Assembly (NCBI GenBank): GCA_033549345.1
Contig: JAWSUT010000007.1
Location: 1 to 64,000 of the forward strand
Length of the DNA: 64,000 bases
Origin: JAWSUT01 sp033549345
GTDB lineage: Bacteria; Bacillota; Dethiobacteria; Dethiobacterales; Dethiobacteraceae
Reading direction: 5' to 3'
This document shows positions 58,964 through 64,000 of this stretch, one piece after another. The notes under the pieces were generated by a model. That model had not been told where the DNA came from. It saw nothing but the letters and a program-made list of their open reading frames with translations, and searched no databases. The translations under genes and the position numbers were made by a program. Numbering within the stretch: position 1 is the first letter of the stretch; each line of letters opens with the position of its first letter.

Positions 58964-60235
58964 TTAAATAAAGCGCAGCGCCTCTGCCGGATCCAGCTTT
59001 GCTGCCTGCCGGGCGGGATACAGGCTGGCCAGCGCGCCAATCAGAACGGCCAGCAATACAGCGGCGGCAAAAAGATCCAGGCGCCAGGGAACAGAAAGTT
59101 CCATTCCGGCCAAAAGCGGCCCCCCGAACCCCGCCATAAGCATCCCGGCAACATAGCCGATAACGCCGCCCAGCGTACTGACAATCAAACCCTCAAGCAA
59201 AATGATTTTTGCCACATGGGATTTGCGAAAACCAATGGCACGGAAAATTCCGATTTCCCGGGTGCGTTCACGGACAGCGCCCGACATGGTCAGGCCCACA
59301 ACAAGCAGGCCGACAAACAAGACCAGTACAGACACCGACATACCAAAGCGCGTCAGCCGGGTTAGCATTTCATCCCGTCCCAGCATCGCCTGGCGCAGAC
59401 TGGTGACACTGGCATGTGGCAACAGTGTACTGAGCTCTGCAATCAGGGCGTTCTCAGAGCCCAGGCTGTAGTCTGCCGAAACTTCAATCACAGTCACTTC
59501 ACCTGGTCTGCCAAGTAAATTCTGCGCAGCAGTCAGATTCATCATAATCTGACTGTCTTCCGGAGAAGCGTTTTCTTCAAGGACGGCAAGCACGTTGAAA
59601 TCAATGCCGCCCAGAGTGATGGTATCTCCCTGGACCGCACCCAGTGTTTCTGCGACGGTAGCGCCAAGAAAGACACTGTCATCGGCAAAATCAAACACGG
59701 AGAGGTCCTCGCGGGACAGATCCAGTCTTTCGTATTCCATTTCTTTGGTTTCCCCGTCCACTTCCATCGTATACGTCCCAACGGCTGCATTGAGCTTTTC
59801 ATCAGAACTCAGCCGCAACCAGGGTTTTATGCTAAATTCATTTTGCAGGTTGCTGCCTGCCACAATGACAGATTTTCCATTTGTTTCTGACACACCCAAC
59901 AGCTTGGGAGATACAGCCCGCAGCATAGACCTGCCTGTTCCATCGGGCATGCTGTTAATCGCAGCCACGTCACCATTGGAGAGTTTCTCCACGTCAAAGA
60001 GTACTTCCGGTATGGTGATGCCACCGTAAGAGAAGGCCAGTTCGCCGGTATCAGGGGTGATGACAATATTGGCCCCGTATTCGTCCATCTGGCGGGTCAT
60101 TTCCACCTTCATGGTTTCGACCACGCCGGTAACGGATACCACGGTGGCGATTCCAATGACCAGCCCCAGCACCACAAAGAACATCTTCGCTTTACGCCGA
60201 CGCAGATTGTTTACAGCAATCTGAAAAAAAGTCAT
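58964..60235 (-). CDS. FtsX/MacB-type ABC transporter permease
   Basis: 423 residues. One N-terminal membrane helix, a large extracytoplasmic MacB-type domain (about 45-265) and three C-terminal helices ending LYPARQAAKLDPAEALRFI, the coupling segment. Paralogue of the permease at 60992. Last gene of the operon; the substrate is unknown, but the DUF2318 context suggests metal or thiol-related work. Confidence 0.9.
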   Translation of the reverse strand: MTFFQIAVNNLRRRKAKMFFVVLGLVIGIATVVSVTGVVETMKVEMTRQMDEYGANIVITPDTGELAFSYGGITIPEVLFDVEKLSNGDVAAINSMPDGTGRSMLRAVSPKLLGVSETNGKSVIVAGSNLQNEFSIKPWLRLSSDEKLNAAVGTYTMEVDGETKEMEYERLDLSREDLSVFDFADDSVFLGATVAETLGAVQGDTITLGGIDFNVLAVLEENASPEDSQIMMNLTAAQNLLGRPGEVTVIEVSADYSLGSENALIAELSTLLPHASVTSLRQAMLGRDEMLTRLTRFGMSVSVLVLFVGLLVVGLTMSGAVRERTREIGIFRAIGFRKSHVAKIILLEGLIVSTLGGVIGYVAGMLMAGFGGPLLAGMELSVPWRLDLFAAAVLLAVLIGALASLYPARQAAKLDPAEALRFI

Positions 60236-60247
60236 GGTATCCCTCCA

Positions 60248-60967
60248 TTATACTGTCTTGCAGCCGGGAATAAGCTGAAGAATTTCCGCTTTATCGGTGC
60301 AGAGCAATCCGTCTTTCATTAAGATGGTCCGGCCCATAAAGCGGGTATTCTCCGAATTGTGGGTGACCATCAGAACCGTAAGCCCTTCATCATTTAACTC
60401 CTGAAAAAGGCCCATGATTTCCTTACCTGTTTTGGTGTCCAGACTGCCGGTAGGCTCGTCGGCGAGGACCACCGGCGGCTGGTTGACAATAGCGCGGGCA
60501 ATGGCCACACGCTCCTGCTCGCCGCCTGACATCTGGCTGGGTAGGCGGTTCATTTTGCCGGTCAGGCCGACACGGACAAGTACATGCTCTGCCATTTCCC
60601 TTTTCTGCTTTGCAGAAAACGTAGTGGTCGTCAGTGGAAGCATCACATTTTCCATTGCCGTAAGATAGGGAATCAGCTGAAACTGCTGAAAAACAAAACC
60701 CAGGTATTCCCGGCGAAAATCGGCGCGCTTTTCCTGTGAAAGAGCATACAGGTCAATGCCGTCAATCTGAATGCGTCCCGCAGAAGGCGGGTTGAGGCCG
60801 CCGATAATACTTAGAAGTGTACTTTTACCGGAACCGGAATGCCCCATTACGGCTACGGACTCCCCTTTATAAATGTCCAGTGTTATACCGCGCAGTGCCT
60901 GGACTTCTTCACCGGATGACTTATATGATTTTTGTAAATCGCGCATATTAATTAAGACGTCTGTCAT
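60248..60967 (-). CDS. ABC transporter ATP-binding protein (MacB/LolD type)
   Basis: 239 residues. Walker A GHSGSGKST, signature MSGGEQERVAIARAI, Walker B VVLADEPTGSLD, H-loop VTHNSENT. Sits between the two permeases and would power both as one transporter. Confidence 0.95.
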   Translation of the reverse strand: MTDVLINMRDLQKSYKSSGEEVQALRGITLDIYKGESVAVMGHSGSGKSTLLSIIGGLNPPSAGRIQIDGIDLYALSQEKRADFRREYLGFVFQQFQLIPYLTAMENVMLPLTTTTFSAKQKREMAEHVLVRVGLTGKMNRLPSQMSGGEQERVAIARAIVNQPPVVLADEPTGSLDTKTGKEIMGLFQELNDEGLTVLMVTHNSENTRFMGRTILMKDGLLCTDKAEILQLIPGCKTV

Positions 60968-60991
60968 AAGAATTGTCCCTCCCGTAATGGT

Positions 60992-62191
60992 TTAAATAAA
61001 GCGCAGAGCTTCCACCGGATCCAGCCTCGCAGCCTTCAGAGCGGGGTATAGGCTGGCTACTACCGCCAGAATACTGGAAAGCGCCACAGACGGCAGAATC
61101 AGACTGGTATTCCAGGGAATACTTACCTGCATCTGTGCCAAGAAAGGTCCTGCCACACGGGCTAACCCGTTGCCCACGGCGAATCCGGCTAAACCGCCAA
61201 TGATGCTTACAATCAGCACCTCCAGCACGATAATCTCCACCACATGCAGCCGTCTGAAGCCGATGGCCCGGAAGATGCCGATTTCACGTGTGCGCTCGTT
61301 TACAGATGAGAGCATTGTCACAAGCACCACCAAAGCAGCAACCAGCAAAACCACACCGGAGAGAGCAAAACCAAAGGACGAAAAGCGGTCAATGGTTTCC
61401 TCACGGATAAGCGCCGCCTGACGCAGGGCGGTCACCCGGCCGTTGGGCAGTACATCCGTCAGCTGAGCGACGATTTCTTCCACAGGACAGAAATTACAGT
61501 ACGCCGAGACTTCAATCATTGAAAATTCACCCGGGCGGCCCACAAGGCCCTGCACCACCGCCAGATTCCCGTAAATAAGCCCGTCTTCCTCTGTACCCAT
61601 CTCATGTAACACACCAGTTACTGTAAATGCCCGGCCCTGAACATCCATCAGGTCACCGGCATTTTTATCCAATGCCCGGGCTGCTCCGGATCCCAGAATA
61701 AGCCCGTCTTCCGGTACATCGAGCAGAGCCAGGTCCGTTATGCGTTCCCCGGCGGGCACACCGGCCTCTTCCCGCAGAGAAAACCAGGGTTTCATTGTAA
61801 ATTCACGTTTGGTATCGACGCCCACAAACAGGGTTTGCTGGCCGTCCACAGTTACGGCACCCACAATTTTGGGAGAGATTATGTTTATGCTTTCACCATC
61901 TGGAATCTCCCTGATTTTTGGCAGATCCGCCTCGGTGAGCATTTCAACGTCAAATGCCACTTCTGAGACGTGTGTTCCGCCATAACTCAGCTCCATCCCC
62001 TCAGAACGGGGTGTAATGACCACATTGGCACCAAATTCGTCCAGCCTTTCACCCAGTTCCAGGCGCATGGCCTGCACAATACTAAAGAGCGCCACCACGG
62101 TGGCAACCCCCACCACCAGGCCAATTACCAGAAAAGCCATTTTGACTTTTCTTCTTTTTAAATTGCTTAGTGCAATCTGATAGATGCTCAT
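60992..62191 (-). CDS. FtsX/MacB-type ABC transporter permease with extracytoplasmic CxxC
   Basis: 399 residues from the ATG at 62191 (GAGG 7 nt upstream; a GTG two codons earlier is rejected). Same architecture as its partner: one helix, MacB domain, three helices ending LYPALKAARLDPVEALRFI. It differs in a CNFC motif (Cys232, Cys235) in the outer domain, in the place where the partner reads DYSLGSEN. The two permeases probably form a heterodimer. Confidence 0.9.
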   Translation of the reverse strand: MSIYQIALSNLKRRKVKMAFLVIGLVVGVATVVALFSIVQAMRLELGERLDEFGANVVITPRSEGMELSYGGTHVSEVAFDVEMLTEADLPKIREIPDGESINIISPKIVGAVTVDGQQTLFVGVDTKREFTMKPWFSLREEAGVPAGERITDLALLDVPEDGLILGSGAARALDKNAGDLMDVQGRAFTVTGVLHEMGTEEDGLIYGNLAVVQGLVGRPGEFSMIEVSAYCNFCPVEEIVAQLTDVLPNGRVTALRQAALIREETIDRFSSFGFALSGVVLLVAALVVLVTMLSSVNERTREIGIFRAIGFRRLHVVEIIVLEVLIVSIIGGLAGFAVGNGLARVAGPFLAQMQVSIPWNTSLILPSVALSSILAVVASLYPALKAARLDPVEALRFI

Positions 62192-62231
62192 CGGCACACC
62201 TCACGATTTAATCTTTAGCGTTTGTAGCGTA

Positions 62232-62672
62232 TCAGTCAATCTCGTAGACCTGTCCGTTCCCGTAGCCGATTCGCTTAACGAGTTCTCCGTCTTTGTAGAT
62301 GTGAATCTCCTGGTGGCAGCCGAAGTCCTCCACAATGGCCTCCACATCTGTATCATTGTAGTTGGCCACATAATACTCCAGGCCAATCTGACGGAGTTCG
62401 GTATCACTCAGGGTGGCACCGCCACCCCCGCTGCCGCAGCAGCTTCCGCCGCCGGCGGAATATCCGGCAGGACTGTTATTGGTGCGTGCAAAGATATAGT
62501 TGTTGATGCCCATCACGGCAATAACTGCAATCAGTGCAACAATGACATAGTCTTTCAGTGACGATCCGCCTCCGCCTCCGCCCGAAGGACGGACGGGCCT
62601 TTGGGGCCGTTCCTCTTCTTCCATATATATCTCGTCATATAATTCGTCGTCATGAATCATGTCTCTGACCAA
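62232..62672 (-). CDS. Unrecognised Gly/Cys-rich membrane protein
   Basis: 146 residues from a TTG with GGAGG 8 nt upstream; a GTG at 62681 overlaps the SD. An acidic N-terminus, a Gly run, one membrane helix (about 40-62), an outer GGGSCCGSGGGG motif (Cys78-Cys79), then a compact 60-residue domain with a single Cys119-His120 and strands EIHIYKDGELVKRI. I do not recognise the family. The vicinal cysteines in a flexible outer segment, next to DUF2318 and a CxxC permease, suggest metal or thiol handling (inference). Confidence 0.75.
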   Translation of the reverse strand: MVRDMIHDDELYDEIYMEEEERPQRPVRPSGGGGGGSSLKDYVIVALIAVIAVMGINNYIFARTNNSPAGYSAGGGSCCGSGGGGATLSDTELRQIGLEYYVANYNDTDVEAIVEDFGCHQEIHIYKDGELVKRIGYGNGQVYEID

Positions 62673-62702
62673 CAGGGTCACCTCCGTTTTTTTGTAGCTC
62701 TT

Positions 62703-63290
62703 TTACAGTGCGCGGATCCGCCAGTTAAGGACTTCACTTTCTTCAATCAGAATCATGCCGTCTTCCACAACCGGGTACATGTTGGTCGGCGGATACGAGC
62801 CGCAGGCTACAGCACCGGAGATAAACTGATGGTCTTCAATGGTGTAGGTCGTCCGGCAAACATCACAAACCAATGTATCACCCGCCAGGGAGAACGTGCG
62901 GCCGCGGCAGGGTTCACACATGCTGCTGCCGGCAAAAAGCCTGCCGGACGGAGTAATGTATGCCATGAGAGGAACCACAGTCCCTTCATTATTTTCCAGT
63001 TCAAAAAAGACAATATTGTTTTCGTCGACTTGTGACAGGGGTATTTTAATTTTGCCTTCTTCAACAACCGGTTCAACGGCGGTCATAGAAATAAATTCAC
63101 CCACATAGGAACGGGGTGCGACTACAGGCTCACCGAAATATGCCTGATCGGACTTTTCGGCTCCGCCAAACTGCACAAACACGAATCCGGCGGCGAGAAT
63201 GACAGCCAGGATACCGACAATAAGCGGTATTTTGCTTTTCTGGGGCTGGGAAAATTGTTCTTTCTTGCTGACACCTTTCTTCTTGGACAC
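62703..63290 (-). CDS. DUF2318 membrane-anchored cysteine-rich protein
   Basis: 195 residues, GTG start with AAGGAGG 8 nt upstream. One membrane helix (about 21-41), then an outer domain with CEPC (125-128) and CDVC (142-145) plus Cys163, the DUF2318 pattern thought to bind Fe-S or Zn. In Campylobacter the homologue (Cj1660) belongs to the P19 iron-uptake locus with two FtsX permeases and an ATPase, as here; no P19 or Ftr1 gene is in this window. First gene of the operon. Confidence 0.88.
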   Translation of the reverse strand: MSKKKGVSKKEQFSQPQKSKIPLIVGILAVILAAGFVFVQFGGAEKSDQAYFGEPVVAPRSYVGEFISMTAVEPVVEEGKIKIPLSQVDENNIVFFELENNEGTVVPLMAYITPSGRLFAGSSMCEPCRGRTFSLAGDTLVCDVCRTTYTIEDHQFISGAVACGSYPPTNMYPVVEDGMILIEESEVLNWRIRAL

Positions 63291-63312
63291 TGTGTATTCC
63301 TCCTTGTCTCAT

Positions 63313-63368
63313 CTACTAAGTAGCGTAGTAGCTGATACCATTATAAAACCGACTGCTGGAAATTACAA
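63313..63368 (-). promoter_or_regulatory. Sigma-A promoter and possible operator of the DUF2318 operon
   Basis: Minus strand TTGTAA (63363-63368), 17 bp, TATAAT (63340-63345). At the expected start point lies CTACTAAGTAGCGTAGTAG (63313-63331), with outer arms CTACTA/TAGTAG and an inner palindrome CTACTAAGTAG, a good repressor-site candidate. Confidence 0.7.
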
Positions 63369-63420
63369 TCCTAAAAGTTTGAACAATTTGTGAACAACTG
63401 CACACGTACTAAAAAGAAAA

Positions 63421-63447
63421 CGCGGGGACAGGTACCCTGTCCCCGCG
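63421..63447 (-). terminator. Perfect 12-bp hairpin after the M56 gene; REP-like
   Basis: CGCGGGGACAGG and CCTGTCCCCGCG with a 3-nt loop, followed on the minus strand by TTTTCTTTTT. It both ends the M56 gene and shares the GGGACAGG core with the 29-bp inverted repeat near clpX. Confidence 0.85.
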
Positions 63448-63453
63448 CTGCGG

Positions 63454-64000
63454 TTAGCAAATAAAGCCCAGATAAAGAATCGTTCCGGCAAATAATGAAA
63501 GAAGAAGTGTGTTAAAAAGCGGGCCGGACATTGCTTTAGTTTCCTCCTGCCCGGTCAGTAAGCTGGTGATTCTTAATTCCAAATCACGTTTTTTTCCTGT
63601 AAAACCGACAACAACACCGGCTTTAAAATCACTTCTGTCCAACAGTAACCGCCATGCTTTTAACAGCGTGGCTGCATACAGCCGGCTGCTGCCAAGAGAC
63701 TGTACTGTTTCACTGTCGCAGAGCCGTTCCCGCTCCAAAAGATACCGGTCAAGAAGTAATGTGCTAAAAGGGCTGAAAAACATGGCATCACGAGCCAGAT
63801 GAACAAGCCAGCCGGTTCGTGTATCGCCACGGCGGATGTGAATCAGTTCGTGAATCAGGATGCCTGTCAGTTCATGATCGGACAAGTGGGCAAGCATAGG
63901 GATGCTTACAACAATCACCGGACGAGAGATCCCCGTGGCAAACGCTATAAAACTGTCACGTTGGGAATACACAATCTCCGGCATATACAGATGATGTTCG
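63454..64000 (-). CDS. BlaR1/MecR1-like M56 metallopeptidase, C-terminal part, cut by window edge
   Basis: The frame is open to the end of the window; the visible 182 residues include the zinc motif HELIH (in LTGILIHELIHIRRGD) and ERLCDSETV with the third ligand, followed by one membrane helix near the C-terminus. M56 proteins sense antibiotics or envelope signals and cleave BlaI-type repressors. There is no C-terminal penicillin-binding sensor domain. A BlaI partner would lie upstream, outside the window. Confidence 0.88.
   Translation of the reverse strand, partial: EHHLYMPEIVYSQRDSFIAFATGISRPVIVVSIPMLAHLSDHELTGILIHELIHIRRGDTRTGWLVHLARDAMFFSPFSTLLLDRYLLERERLCDSETVQSLGSSRLYAATLLKAWRLLLDRSDFKAGVVVGFTGKKRDLELRITSLLTGQEETKAMSGPLFNTLLLSLFAGTILYLGFIC

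Overview
The window looks like chromosomal DNA of an endospore-forming member of the Clostridia (Firmicutes). The evidence is gene content and order. spo0B-obg sits beside rplU-prp-rpmA, spoIVFA/spoIVFB sit beside minCDE and mreBCD, and gerM-rph-rdgB, radA-disA, splB, and the lonB/lonA pair next to tig-clpP-clpX are all present. The combination of an Rnf complex with an Mrp-type antiporter points to Na+/H+-based energetics, possibly an alkaliphile; a Dethiobacter-like organism is only my guess. All genes I accept lie on the minus strand, so transcription runs from high to low coordinates.

Region by region: 1-453 is the cut end of an IS21-type element. 501-5,900 holds tRNA-Ala, rsfS, a degenerate LCP protein, yqeK, a small RRM protein, nadD, obg and spo0B. 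5,900-11,180 holds rpmA-prp-rplU with a leader, an RNase E/G and two radical-SAM-family genes. 11,498-22,108 is the cell-shape, division and sporulation block (spoIVFB, spoIVFA, rodA, minE, minD, minC, PBP2, mreD, mreC, mreB, radC, maf).

22,120-37,367 is a bioenergetic island. It holds a Gx/Hpre_diP_synt_I membrane protein, the flavin transferase ApbE, a nine-gene Mrp-type antiporter operon headed by moaC, and rnfCDGEAB. ApbE would flavinylate RnfG and RnfD. Rnf would couple ferredoxin oxidation to ion export, and the antiporter would exchange Na+ and H+. The antiporter follows the archaeal Mbh order (E-F-G, two small MrpA-derived pieces, B, C, D) but ends with three D-like subunits and no hydrogenase. 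The last D-like subunit carries five tandem 25-residue repeats between its final two membrane helices, where NuoL of complex I has its lateral helix. I regard this as the most interesting object in the window.

37,680-49,969 holds folC, valS, ysxC, lonA, lonB, clpX, clpP and tig. Four tRNAs, an OFA-type transporter and two more tRNAs follow. 52,359-58,906 holds rdgB, rph, gerM, a DUF2179-type membrane protein, disA, radA and splB. 58,964-63,290 is an operon of two FtsX-like permeases, one ATPase, an unrecognised Gly/Cys-rich membrane protein and a DUF2318 protein, resembling the accessory part of the Campylobacter P19 iron-uptake locus. The window ends inside a BlaR1-like M56 peptidase gene.

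Regulatory signals read by eye include seven sigma-A-type promoters, two sigma-E-like promoters (spoIVFA, gerM), a sigma-H-like promoter (spo0B), an L21-type leader and fifteen hairpin terminators. No CRISPR array was seen.
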